A stretch of 21,134 nt of DNA, from positions 1 to 21,134 of the forward strand of contig CAADYQ010000165.1 in NCBI GenBank assembly GCA_900753295.1. The letters run 5' to 3'. The notes under the pieces are model-generated. The model saw only the letters and a program-made list of their open reading frames with translations. It was not told where the DNA came from and ran no database searches. Source of the stretch: Clostridia bacterium. Its GTDB lineage: Bacteria; Bacillota; Clostridia; Oscillospirales; CAG-272. The first letter of the stretch is position 1, and the number at the start of each line of letters is the position of its first letter. The position numbers were made by a program, and so were the translations under genes. Below, piece by piece: positions 1-7,728 of the stretch.

Positions 1-1
1 C

Positions 2-1168
2 CGCGCCCGCGCCATATGCCGCGGCGAGTCGCCCGACGTGCGGCGGACGCGCCGCATCTCACTGCGTGCCGCCCTGTTGATAGCGGCGCTTGTCTGCATC
101 CTTCTTGCGGGGTGCGCCGTTGCGGTGTATAAGTATTTCACCCGATATATACCCAATTACGGTATCGTCGATATGTTCAGCGATGTCAAAATGTTCGCGA
201 CCGAGGAGGAGCTCGCCGTGGGCGATATGAGGGTCGAAACCGTTTTGTATATCAGAGACGGCGACTCCGGTACCGTCCGGCTTTGGGCATCCGGACCCGC
301 GCTGTCAAAGGGCTGGGGAGACAACAGCTGGAGCACGACGCCGATATTCACCCTGAAAACAAACAACGGCGAGTATCCTGTCCTTGCGACGAGCGCTTCG
401 ATGGGGACCGACAGCGGCTTTTACGAGTGTGAGGTGCAGGATGTCGGTGCCTTTGACAGTGCGGCGCTCGTCCGCGGCGGCTCTGAAACACCTCTCGCTT
501 TTCGGGATATATCCGAGAAGGGATATACGGTCTCCGCGTGGGCGGAATATGACGGTATCACGATCAAGGCGCTTCCGCTGTATGCCAATAACAGGATCAT
601 CATTCTGTGTACGGAGGGGATCGCCGATGCGAATTACGTATCTGCAACGCTGACCGTCTGCGATTCGCTCGGAAACACCGTAAATGTCGGCTCGGGGAGC
701 GAGGAGAACGGGTGGTTCGTATTGACCGCCGGGAAAAAGCTGCCGGGCGAGATCGTAAAGATAGAGATCGACAGCCTGCGCGTTCGCTGCGCGCTGCCCG
801 AGAGAGCCGACTTTGAATTTTCCATCCCGGCGGCTGACGGCGAGTATGCGCTGGACGGCACACTGCTCGACAGCGATGTTTTCACGGAGAAAGCCACCTG
901 CATAAGGCGCGAAGGGGACTACGTGTATCTGACAACGAATATCGATGCACATAAGTACCTGCCGCTGACCGATTTTTATGTTTATTATGATTCTACCGAT
1001 GTGCGTATCGAGGATCAGTACACGGTCGGGACCTATACCGTCGTTTATAAGCTGAAGCTCGGCTCCGATACCGACAGGATCACGCTGACCGCCGGGGAAT
1101 ATATGTATATGATCTGCGACGCCCGGAACGAGCCGCTCGGCACGATCGAAATTCAAAAGAGCAGATAA
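2..1168 (+). CDS. Membrane-anchored anti-sigma-like protein, 5' partial
   Basis: The frame is open from base 2 and stops with TAA at 1166-1168, so the true start probably lies outside the window; a GTG at 38 is the first usable internal start. The visible protein begins with an Arg-rich stretch (RRTRR), then one hydrophobic membrane segment (about residues 8-32 from the GTG), then some 340 residues of beta-rich extracellular-looking sequence. A short basic cytoplasmic part, one transmembrane helix and a large outer domain is the layout of membrane anti-sigma or sensor proteins found beside ECF sigma factors in Clostridia. No sigma factor is visible because the gene is cut, so this role is inference. 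The final residues (LGTIEIQKSR) are duplicated at DNA level 1252 bp downstream. No enzymatic motif was seen. Confidence 0.6.
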   Translation, partial: RARAICRGESPDVRRTRRISLRAALLIAALVCILLAGCAVAVYKYFTRYIPNYGIVDMFSDVKMFATEEELAVGDMRVETVLYIRDGDSGTVRLWASGPALSKGWGDNSWSTTPIFTLKTNNGEYPVLATSASMGTDSGFYECEVQDVGAFDSAALVRGGSETPLAFRDISEKGYTVSAWAEYDGITIKALPLYANNRIIILCTEGIADANYVSATLTVCDSLGNTVNVGSGSEENGWFVLTAGKKLPGEIVKIEIDSLRVRCALPERADFEFSIPAADGEYALDGTLLDSDVFTEKATCIRREGDYVYLTTNIDAHKYLPLTDFYVYYDSTDVRIEDQYTVGTYTVVYKLKLGSDTDRITLTAGEYMYMICDARNEPLGTIEIQKSR

Positions 1169-1170
1169 AA
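1135..1170 (+). repeat. 36-bp direct repeat, left copy
   Basis: A perfect 36-bp match to 2387-2422. This copy covers the last 11 codons and stop codon of the upstream gene plus two bases. The match stops abruptly at both ends (1134 C versus 2386 T; 1171 G versus 2423 A). Together with the right copy it brackets an AT-rich two-gene segment. Confidence 0.95.
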
Positions 1171-1297
1171 GATAAACCATATAGATATCTGATCAATAAA
1201 AAAAGAATATCGGAACACGAGCGATAGCTTTATCTTTGTGCTGTGGATGATATGCAACCACTGAACTATTTCGCGAAATGCAGAAAAGAGAGCGTGT

Positions 1298-1828
1298 ATG
1301 AAAATGAAAAAAGTATTCAGACCTCACATTATATTGTACACGGAAGGGCGATTGCTTTGCATAATTATGATTTTCGTACCATTGCTAATGCTTTGTATGG
1401 GCATAAAGTTTACCTTTTTTTCAGGAGAAATAAATTATGGAACCATTCATATGATTGTTATTGCACTCTTGTTTATTCTCCTTTCTGGATGGGTGTTGGA
1501 GTATTTATGGCAGCCTATATGGGGAAAATTGATACTGGACGATGAAAAAATCACATGGAAATGTCTCTTTTGTCCCAAGGTTCAAATTGAATACGCCAAT
1601 ATAAAATTCATTGTTGTCAGAAATTTTGGAAATCGAAATGCTGTTCATGTTGATATCTACAAAACGGGATTTCAATTTATACTTATCGCAACCCAATCAC
1701 TTCCGAACGTTCCCATAGATAAAGTGAGGTGCAAAAAAGGATTAATTAAATGGGCAAAGAGCGAGGCGGTATATAAAGCTCTTCGGGAAGCCGTTCCGAA
1801 TAAGCTCCCGCCGTGGCGATTTAGCTGA
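1298..1828 (+). CDS. Small two-helix membrane protein of unknown function (cassette gene 1)
   Basis: A 176-aa product. I do not recognise the family. The start ATG at 1298 has a weak AGAG-type ribosome binding site about 8 bases upstream. Two hydrophobic segments (about residues 18-40 and 48-68) are followed by a roughly 100-residue soluble tail containing alternating hydrophobic strands (WGKLILDDEKITWKCLF...EYANIKFIVV), which resembles the bacterial PH-like tails of small membrane proteins. That likeness is by pattern only. The gene is clearly more AT-rich than its neighbours and lies between the two copies of a 36-bp direct repeat, together with the next gene, suggesting acquisition as a unit. 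It is in the same orientation as the following gene, 62 bases away. An accessory or immunity-type membrane role is possible but unproven. Confidence 0.65.
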   Translation: MKMKKVFRPHIILYTEGRLLCIIMIFVPLLMLCMGIKFTFFSGEINYGTIHMIVIALLFILLSGWVLEYLWQPIWGKLILDDEKITWKCLFCPKVQIEYANIKFIVVRNFGNRNAVHVDIYKTGFQFILIATQSLPNVPIDKVRCKKGLIKWAKSEAVYKALREAVPNKLPPWRFS

Positions 1829-1890
1829 TAAGCACGCTTTGGCAAGAGCATCCATATGGGATTTTTCACGACGAACAGGAGACTGTTGCT

Positions 1891-2370
1891 ATGAGACTGT
1901 GGAGAAAGAAACACTATTATCGCATATCAAAATATGATCCTCAATTTCGCAAGAATGGTATTTACACAAAAAACGAATGGACGTCTGTTTATGACGTGGG
2001 CAATATTTTTGATGGAACCAAGCTTACTAAGAGCGAATATCTCAAAGTAGAAAACAATTACCTTCTCGCAATAGAAAAAATAATGGACAGCACTCACACC
2101 AAATCATTGACGATCTGCAAATTAGAAGATCACCGGAATCATTGCAGATATAGAGATGGGCAACGTTTGTGTCAGAAGAAAGATATTCTATCTGTTGTTC
2201 GTGATTGCTTGCGCGAAAAGTATTGGTGCGAGCTTCGTTCTCATTCGCTTACCATTCACTTTGGCTATGAATATTATGTATATGTCAGATGTGCTTTGAG
2301 CTATTCGGAAATTATTGAAGAAACGTCGCCGGTTGATCTTTTCGTTGAAAAAGATAGGAGACCTTGGTGA
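1891..2370 (+). CDS. Putative immunity-like protein (cassette gene 2)
   Basis: A 159-aa soluble protein with no signal peptide or membrane helix. The start ATG at 1891 is preceded by AGGAGA about 9 bases upstream. The N-terminus carries a pattern I associate with a widespread small-protein family found in polymorphic toxin/immunity neighbourhoods: YYRISKYDPQFRKNGIYTKN followed by EWTSVYDVGNIF, then a Leu/Ile-rich helix. The assignment is from memory of that pattern, not from a search. No toxin is present next to it, so it would be an orphan immunity gene if the family call is right. Base composition is AT-rich, unlike the operon downstream. It ends 16 bases before the right copy of the 36-bp repeat. 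Confidence 0.6.
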   Translation: MRLWRKKHYYRISKYDPQFRKNGIYTKNEWTSVYDVGNIFDGTKLTKSEYLKVENNYLLAIEKIMDSTHTKSLTICKLEDHRNHCRYRDGQRLCQKKDILSVVRDCLREKYWCELRSHSLTIHFGYEYYVYVRCALSYSEIIEETSPVDLFVEKDRRPW

Positions 2371-2386
2371 TAAGAAGCTACACGAT

Positions 2387-2422
2387 GCTCGGCACGATCG
2401 AAATTCAAAAGAGCAGATAAAA
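2387..2422 (+). repeat. 36-bp direct repeat, right copy
   Basis: Identical to 1135-1170. It carries the 3' end of the upstream anti-sigma-like gene without the rest of that gene, and it is directly followed by a good intrinsic terminator at 2425-2461. This suggests the terminator originally belonged to the upstream gene and was separated from it by insertion of the 1252-bp unit. Confidence 0.95.
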
Positions 2423-2424
2423 AG

Positions 2425-2461
2425 AAAAGAACCGCATTAAATTTTGCGGTTCTTTTATTTT
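2425..2461 (+). terminator. Intrinsic terminator
   Basis: A 12-bp perfect stem (AAAAGAACCGCA at 2425-2436 with its complement at 2445-2456), an 8-base loop, and a T-rich tail continuing to 2463. It follows the right repeat copy and separates the cassette from the lipoprotein/ABC operon. Confidence 0.85.
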
Positions 2462-2520
2462 TTGAAACAGACGAGCGCGCCCGATTGTTATATAAGACAG
2501 AACCGAAAGGAGAACTGTAT

Positions 2521-3693
2521 ATGAAACGCTTGCTTTTAATGCTGACGGTCGGCGCCATGCTGCTCGCGCTTATGTCCTGCGGCGGGCAAAATAATAAACC
2601 GGACGAAAAAACGTACACAGACAATTACGTTTACACCATGTGGCGGACGCCGGACACCGCGGTATCCACGCTTTACCGTATAAATGTCATAAGCGCGGTC
2701 GGCGTTCCGGTATGTCCCGACCCGCTGTGCGGACACGATACGTCCGCCTGCCCTTTTTACGGCATCAATACCGCCGGCTCGGATATCATCGGAAGCAGTA
2801 TATACTACCTCCGGGACAGCGTTCCTATGCGGTACAGCAGGCAGGTGTGCCGCTTCGATCTGGAGCGGGGCAAGCTCGATATCCTGTATGAAAACAGCGC
2901 CGCAACAGTGTCAAGGCTGTTCGTTTTTGACGGCAGTATTTATTTCTTTGAATTCGTTGACAGCGGCAATGAGACTCCGGTCTATTCATTCCGTCTTATG
3001 CGTTGCGATATCCGCAATGGCAGTATCAAAGACCTCGGCTGCACCGTGACCGGTCAGAATACGAGGATATACGCCTGCGATGGCGGCAGACTGTACTGGG
3101 ACACTGACGACGGCTCAGACGCGGCTTACTTTTCCACCGACACCGACGGCAAAGACCGTAAAGACGGCGACAGGCTTTACGATAGCCGCAGCTACGGTGA
3201 CCACAGCGTCATGATAGAGAATGTTCAGCCGATAGGATCTCGTTTCATCAATATGTATACCTGCGATGTCGTAAGCCGTAGCCTCACCACCGGGAAGACG
3301 TCCGTCATAATCAAAAACAACCCGTCCTTTCCGATGGTCTCATGCGGCAGGGTGTTTTATTACAGATATCAGGAGGAGCCGCTCCTTGTGGGATATGTCT
3401 TTAACGAGGAAAGCGGCGAGCTGCAGGAGCTGTTCGACGCGCGGGGCACGAAGATGTATGTCTGCGATTTTGACGGCCGGAACGACCGCCTGCTTTGCGA
3501 TATCGCCGACAGCGGTTATCTGTTCGGGATAACAAACAATATGCTGTGGAGCTCCGGAAACGGAGAATATTACTGCACGACGCTGATCAGCTACCGACTC
3601 TCTGCGGACGACCGGACAGTCGAACGCGGTGACAACGCGATCGTTGTCATAAATGTAAAAACGGGGAGCTACAAAATTGCGGAAATGGAGTGA
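2521..3693 (+). CDS. Lipoprotein with CPDPLCGH Cys/His cluster, probable beta-propeller (copy 1)
   Basis: A 390-aa product. The ATG at 2521 is chosen over an upstream in-frame start because AAAGGAGAA lies about 9 bases before it and the protein then begins with a clean lipoprotein signal peptide (basic MKR, hydrophobic core, lipobox LMSC with acylated C20). The mature protein is expected outside the membrane. After a short linker comes the motif C65-P-D-P-L-C70-G-H72-x4-C77-P-F. Later segments recur as short strand pairs with Tyr and Asp (SIYYLRDS, LYWDTDD, VFYYRY), as in beta-propeller lipoproteins. It is a paralogue of the next gene, which starts 7 bases after this stop, and heads an operon with an ABC transporter. 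It may sense or deliver a ligand to that transporter; this is inference. I do not know a named function. Confidence 0.8.
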   Translation: MKRLLLMLTVGAMLLALMSCGGQNNKPDEKTYTDNYVYTMWRTPDTAVSTLYRINVISAVGVPVCPDPLCGHDTSACPFYGINTAGSDIIGSSIYYLRDSVPMRYSRQVCRFDLERGKLDILYENSAATVSRLFVFDGSIYFFEFVDSGNETPVYSFRLMRCDIRNGSIKDLGCTVTGQNTRIYACDGGRLYWDTDDGSDAAYFSTDTDGKDRKDGDRLYDSRSYGDHSVMIENVQPIGSRFINMYTCDVVSRSLTTGKTSVIIKNNPSFPMVSCGRVFYYRYQEEPLLVGYVFNEESGELQELFDARGTKMYVCDFDGRNDRLLCDIADSGYLFGITNNMLWSSGNGEYYCTTLISYRLSADDRTVERGDNAIVVINVKTGSYKIAEME

Positions 3694-3700
3694 GCGCATC

Positions 3701-4843
3701 ATGAGAGGATATGCCGCATTGCTCCTCCTGCTTGCCGCGCTGATCTGTGTAGGCTGTGCCGGCGCAGACGGTGAAGCATTGCAGGAGAGGGACCGCAATT
3801 ACACGGATAATTGCATTTATGCAAATATGAACGGCACTTTTTATCGCTTCAATATGGATAACGCCACGGCGTCGCCGCTGTGCCCCGACCCGCTGTGCGG
3901 GCATAACGACAAAAGCTGTCCGTTCTTCCGCATAAAAGGCGCCCCGGTCTTTCGCGGACAGTACATATATTATCTTTCGGGCGGCCCGGATATCGGAGGA
4001 GCGACGCAGATGTGCAGCTTTGACCTGAAAAGCGGTCGGTATGAGGTGCTGTACACTGCGACGGGCGGAACGCTGTCCGGTATGAACGAAGCCGGAGGAT
4101 ATGCTTATTTTGATCTCAGCCGAACGTCCGATAGCGGAACGGTCGAATTCCTGCTTGTAAAATGCAATGTAAAAAGCAAGGCGGTCACCCGGCTGACCGA
4201 AGTTGCCGTGCCGGTCCCGCAGTTCCTTGTTTCCGCTCATGACGGAAGGCTCTTCTGGAATACAGGCTCGGGGGAATATTACTCGACCGATACGGCGTAT
4301 CAGAACAGGATCGACGGCGACAGAGGCTATGCCGACGGACTTTCGGACGGAGACTTTGCCTTTATAGTTGAGCCGACAGGGGAGATAAAGGGCGTACCCG
4401 GAAGCAGGCTCCCGGCATTCCGGCTGTTGCGAAAGGATCTGACGACAGGGGAAACGGTCACGGCGATCCCCGAAATGTGCTCTTTCCCGATGATATATCG
4501 TGACTGCATTCTTTATTTCAGATTTCAGGATACCGTTCCGCTTGTCGGATATATGCGTGATGAGTATTCCGGCGAACGTATAGCCGTCACAGATAAAAGC
4601 GGAGGTAAGCTGTATATGTGCGATCCGGACGGTACGAACGAGCGGCTTCTGTGCGACATCAGCGATTCCGGGTGCACTTTCACCGGTGCTGTTGGTGTCT
4701 CCGGGAAAAGCGGTACCGGCGATTTCATCGGCATTGAGCTGTACACCTACGACATGGACGGGGAGTATGTTCGTCGCGGGAAAAGCGCGCTTCTGCTCGT
4801 CAACATCAAAACCGGAGAGAACAGGATAGTGAGGATCGACTGA
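3701..4843 (+). CDS. Lipoprotein with CPDPLCGH Cys/His cluster, probable beta-propeller (copy 2)
   Basis: A 380-aa paralogue of the preceding gene. The ATG at 3701 gives a good lipoprotein signal peptide (MRGY, Leu/Ala core, CVGC with C19), and a GGAG lies about 10 bases upstream inside the end of copy 1. The same cluster appears: C61-P-D-P-L-C66-G-H68-x4-C73-P-F. Other parts shared with copy 1 include NYTDN near the N-terminus, a STDT-x-n-DGDR block in the middle, LVGY(V/M) followed by SGE, and a (V/M)CD-x-DG-x-N-(D/E)RLLCDI-x-DSG block near the C-terminus. The two genes therefore arose by duplication and diverged strongly. The stop is one base from the ABC ATPase start (TGATATG), so translation is probably coupled. 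The precise role is unknown. Confidence 0.8.
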   Translation: MRGYAALLLLLAALICVGCAGADGEALQERDRNYTDNCIYANMNGTFYRFNMDNATASPLCPDPLCGHNDKSCPFFRIKGAPVFRGQYIYYLSGGPDIGGATQMCSFDLKSGRYEVLYTATGGTLSGMNEAGGYAYFDLSRTSDSGTVEFLLVKCNVKSKAVTRLTEVAVPVPQFLVSAHDGRLFWNTGSGEYYSTDTAYQNRIDGDRGYADGLSDGDFAFIVEPTGEIKGVPGSRLPAFRLLRKDLTTGETVTAIPEMCSFPMIYRDCILYFRFQDTVPLVGYMRDEYSGERIAVTDKSGGKLYMCDPDGTNERLLCDISDSGCTFTGAVGVSGKSGTGDFIGIELYTYDMDGEYVRRGKSALLLVNIKTGENRIVRID

Positions 4844-4844
4844 T

Positions 4845-5705
4845 ATGCTTGAATTGAAGAATATTTCAAAAAAATACGGCAGGGTGACTGCGCTTAAAAG
4901 CATAAATATCACCGTGGGAAGCGGTATATACGCTCTTCTCGGACCAAACGGGAGCGGAAAATCAACGCTTATGAATATAATTGCCGGCATTTTGCCGCCG
5001 TCGGGCGGAGAGATACTTTACAACGGGAAAAGCGTGCACTCGCTCGGCGCGGCATACCGTGAGACGGTGGGATATATGCCGCAGTACCCCGGCATGTACC
5101 CGTCGTTTACGGCGCGGGATTTCCTGCTTTATATGTCAGAGCTGAAGGGGCTTCCGCGCGGCAACGAGGGCGAGGTGGACCGCATACTTCGCCGCGTTGA
5201 GCTTGACGACTGCGCCGACCGGCGGATATCCGCGCTTTCCGGCGGCATGAAGCAGCGGCTGTCGCTGGCGCAGGCGGTCCTCGGCTCGCCGGGGATCATA
5301 ATACTTGATGAACCGACCGCGGGTCTTGACCCAAGACAGCGCATTGCAGTGCGTAATTTCATAGCGGAGACGGCATCCGACAGGACGGTGCTGTGGGCAA
5401 CACATATCGTTTCCGATATTGAGGGGATCGCCCGCGAGGCTGTCATATTGAAGCAGGGCGAGGTCATGGATATCGCCGCGCCGGAGGCGCTGATACAAAA
5501 AATGAACGGCAAGGTCTGGGGCGTTCACGTTGATCACGCCGCCGCGGAGAGCTTCAGAAAAAAATACCGTATCTGCTCCACTGTTCCGGAGGCTGACGGT
5601 CTGACGCTGCGCCTGTTGAGCGATACCCCGCCATGCGAGGGCGCGGTGCCGCTTGCGCCTACGCTGGAGGATCATTATCTGTATATTTTCGGTGATGTGA
5701 TATGA
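4845..5705 (+). CDS. ABC transporter ATP-binding protein
   Basis: A 286-aa cytoplasmic ATPase that would power the permease encoded next. All nucleotide-binding motifs are intact: Walker A GPNGSGKS (33-40), Q-loop glutamine Q80 in YMPQ, signature LSGG (131-134, followed by MKQR), Walker B IIILDE (151-156), D-loop around GLDP (160-163) and switch histidine H187. The C-terminal 80 residues are a divergent tail, as in CcmA/DrrA/BcrA-type exporters with separate ABC-2 permeases. The start is one base after the upstream stop and the stop overlaps the permease start (ATGA at 5702-5705), so it is in one operon with the two lipoproteins and the permease. The substrate cannot be read from sequence. 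Confidence 0.93.
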   Translation: MLELKNISKKYGRVTALKSINITVGSGIYALLGPNGSGKSTLMNIIAGILPPSGGEILYNGKSVHSLGAAYRETVGYMPQYPGMYPSFTARDFLLYMSELKGLPRGNEGEVDRILRRVELDDCADRRISALSGGMKQRLSLAQAVLGSPGIIILDEPTAGLDPRQRIAVRNFIAETASDRTVLWATHIVSDIEGIAREAVILKQGEVMDIAAPEALIQKMNGKVWGVHVDHAAAESFRKKYRICSTVPEADGLTLRLLSDTPPCEGAVPLAPTLEDHYLYIFGDVI

Positions 5706-7663
5706 AGCTGATCGGATATGAGCTTAAAAAATTATTTTCGTCAAAGGGCATACTGCTTCTCGCTGTCGCACTGCTGGTCGCAAATGCGGCGCTGAGCTTT
5801 TTCGTGCCTTCCGAAACAGCCCCGGAACGGTCGGATGAAGAATATATCGCCGGGTATAGTGACGATATCCGGCGTGTGATACGGCTCGCGGAGCGGAATC
5901 TCGCCGATCTTTCCGCCGGCGGGGACGGATTCGTCGTTGATTATCAGAGAAAGGTGATCGAAAAGTACACCGCCCTTGCGGAGGGCGGACAGACGCCTGC
6001 GCCGATCAACGGTTGGGGCGAATATGTGTCGCTGACCGGGCGCGTCACACTGTTGCTCGCTCTGGCTGTCGTTACGGGGAGCGCCGTCATGCTGTGCGAG
6101 CAGGATCACGGAATGCTGAGCTTTCTCTGCATTTCAAAAAAAGGCGTCGGCGCGTATAAGGCAAAGCTGTGGCTACTGCTTCTGCTCTCGGCGGGATCGG
6201 CTGCGGTGTTCTCGATTGCCGATCTTGCCGTGTGCGGAATAAAATACGGCTTCTCGGGGATGCACGCGCCGCTCGTTTCGGTCCGGAGCATGGAGCTATG
6301 CCCGTATGCCGTAAGCATTGCCGACTATATCGTGATACAATATGCCGCCGTTACGCTCCTTGCCTTTGTCGCCGCAGTGCTTTCCGCGCTGATCGGCAAG
6401 CTGTCCGGAAGCTACATCTTCACATTTCTGTGCGGCGGTGCGGGCTGTGGCGCTCTTTACGCCTCCGGTTTTGATGTCAACAGCCTCTTTGCGCGCTACC
6501 GCGCGCTCGATCTGTTCGGCAGGGCGGCGGATGCGTTGCCGTTTTACGCGGCGGCTTTGCTCGTATCGTGCGCGTTCCTTTGCGCGGCATTCTGCATGGC
6601 AGGGAACAGGCGCACGGCATGGGGCGAATGGCTGCGCCGCGCGGAGCGAATGCTGTTCGGCAATATCACCTCATTGCTTGAAAAGGCGGCGAAAAATAAA
6701 AAACCGCGCCGGGCAAAGCGGCACGGTTTGTATGTGTATGAGCTTAAAAAGGTGTTCATCTCGTCAAAGCTGATATTGCTCGCGGCGCTCCTTCTCGGCG
6801 CAAAGATATATTACCTCGCCGGGACCGAACACACGGACGATCTTTACGAGCGGGAGTATTACCGGCTCTGCACCGCGCTCGGCGGCGAGCTGACCGACGA
6901 AAAGGCGGAGTATATCATGTCAGGGCTGGCGGAATGCGAGGATATCATCTCGCGTCATGAGGAAATGCGGGAGCTGGTGCAAAGCGGCGGTATAACGTCA
7001 GCCGGGTATAATGAATATCTGCAAAGGCTGTACTCCGCAGAGGTGAAAAAGGACGCCTTGACAAGGCTGAACGGGCAAAAGGACCGCATCGAAGCACTGC
7101 GCACCGAGGGAAAGGCAGCCGAGATCGTTTACGATACCGGGTGGCTCGCGCTGTTCTGCGCGGGACCGGATTTCTTCCTTTACGCGCTCATCCTCCTGCT
7201 TTTTGCCGGGAGCTATTCATTCGAGGTGCGCGCGGGGATGAGAGGGCTGCTCCCGTGCCTTAAAAACGGGGGCAGGACGCTTGATGCGGTCAAATTTTCC
7301 GCTGCCGTCACCTCCGCCGCCGTGCTGTGCCTGATATTTATATCGGCAGATATTTTCTTCATCGCGCGCACATACCCGCCGGAGGATATCGCCGCCCCCG
7401 TGTTGAGCCTGCGCGGCGCCGCTCCGTGGCTTGACGGACTGTCCGTCGGCGGCTATCTTATGCTGTACATACTCTGCAAAACGGTCGCGCATATGCTGTT
7501 TGCCGCGCTCGTCGTGGCGGCGGCAAAGCTGCTTTGCAGACCGGTTCTCGTGATCCCGGCGGTCACTGCGCTGACGCTCCTGCCGCATTTCGCGGTCGCC
7601 GGGCTTCCCGCATGGCTGGACGCCGCGAACCTCCTTGCCGCCCGTATCGGCTTTGCCGGGTGA
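5702..7663 (+). CDS. ABC-2-like permease, two fused related halves
   Basis: A 653-aa integral membrane protein, the membrane partner of the ATPase whose stop codon it overlaps. The N-terminus YELKKLFSSKGILLL is echoed at about residue 345 by YELKKVFISSKLILL, each followed by an extracytoplasmic charged region and a block of about five hydrophobic helices. The protein therefore looks like two ABC-2/GldF-type permease units fused in one chain, matching a full transporter with a single ATPase partner. A basic linker (KKPRRAKR) joins the halves. ABC-2 permeases are usually about 250-400 aa, so the length fits a fusion. It ends at a strong terminator. Export of a peptide, lipid or antimicrobial is possible, but the substrate is unknown. 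Confidence 0.85.
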   Translation: MKLIGYELKKLFSSKGILLLAVALLVANAALSFFVPSETAPERSDEEYIAGYSDDIRRVIRLAERNLADLSAGGDGFVVDYQRKVIEKYTALAEGGQTPAPINGWGEYVSLTGRVTLLLALAVVTGSAVMLCEQDHGMLSFLCISKKGVGAYKAKLWLLLLLSAGSAAVFSIADLAVCGIKYGFSGMHAPLVSVRSMELCPYAVSIADYIVIQYAAVTLLAFVAAVLSALIGKLSGSYIFTFLCGGAGCGALYASGFDVNSLFARYRALDLFGRAADALPFYAAALLVSCAFLCAAFCMAGNRRTAWGEWLRRAERMLFGNITSLLEKAAKNKKPRRAKRHGLYVYELKKVFISSKLILLAALLLGAKIYYLAGTEHTDDLYEREYYRLCTALGGELTDEKAEYIMSGLAECEDIISRHEEMRELVQSGGITSAGYNEYLQRLYSAEVKKDALTRLNGQKDRIEALRTEGKAAEIVYDTGWLALFCAGPDFFLYALILLLFAGSYSFEVRAGMRGLLPCLKNGGRTLDAVKFSAAVTSAAVLCLIFISADIFFIARTYPPEDIAAPVLSLRGAAPWLDGLSVGGYLMLYILCKTVAHMLFAALVVAAAKLLCRPVLVIPAVTALTLLPHFAVAGLPAWLDAANLLAARIGFAG

Positions 7664-7686
7664 TGCAAATCTGAATAAGAAAAGAA

Positions 7687-7728
7687 GCTGTTAAAAAACT
7701 CATTCTGAGTTTTTTAACAGCCCCTTTT
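7687..7728. terminator. Bidirectional intrinsic terminator
   Basis: A perfect 16-bp stem (7687-7702 with 7706-7721) and a 3-base loop lie between the convergent permease (+) and Cys-rich-repeat lipoprotein (-). It is followed by a T run on the + strand, and the A/T tracts inside the arms can also serve the opposite strand. The core GTTAAAAAACTCA and its complement recurs at 18618-18658. Confidence 0.85.

Noticed and set aside
2462..2500. A TGAAAC element that could be the -35 of an ECF sigma promoter before the lipoprotein operon
   Set aside because: No matching -10 (CGTC-like) lies at the right distance, and the nearby TATATAA is too far from TTGAAA for a good sigma-A promoter. The operon's promoter remains unidentified.
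3647..4990. A 447-codon open frame on the - strand opposite the second lipoprotein
   Set aside because: It covers a gene with lipobox, conserved paralogue and operon context, and it shows no domain or ribosome binding site.
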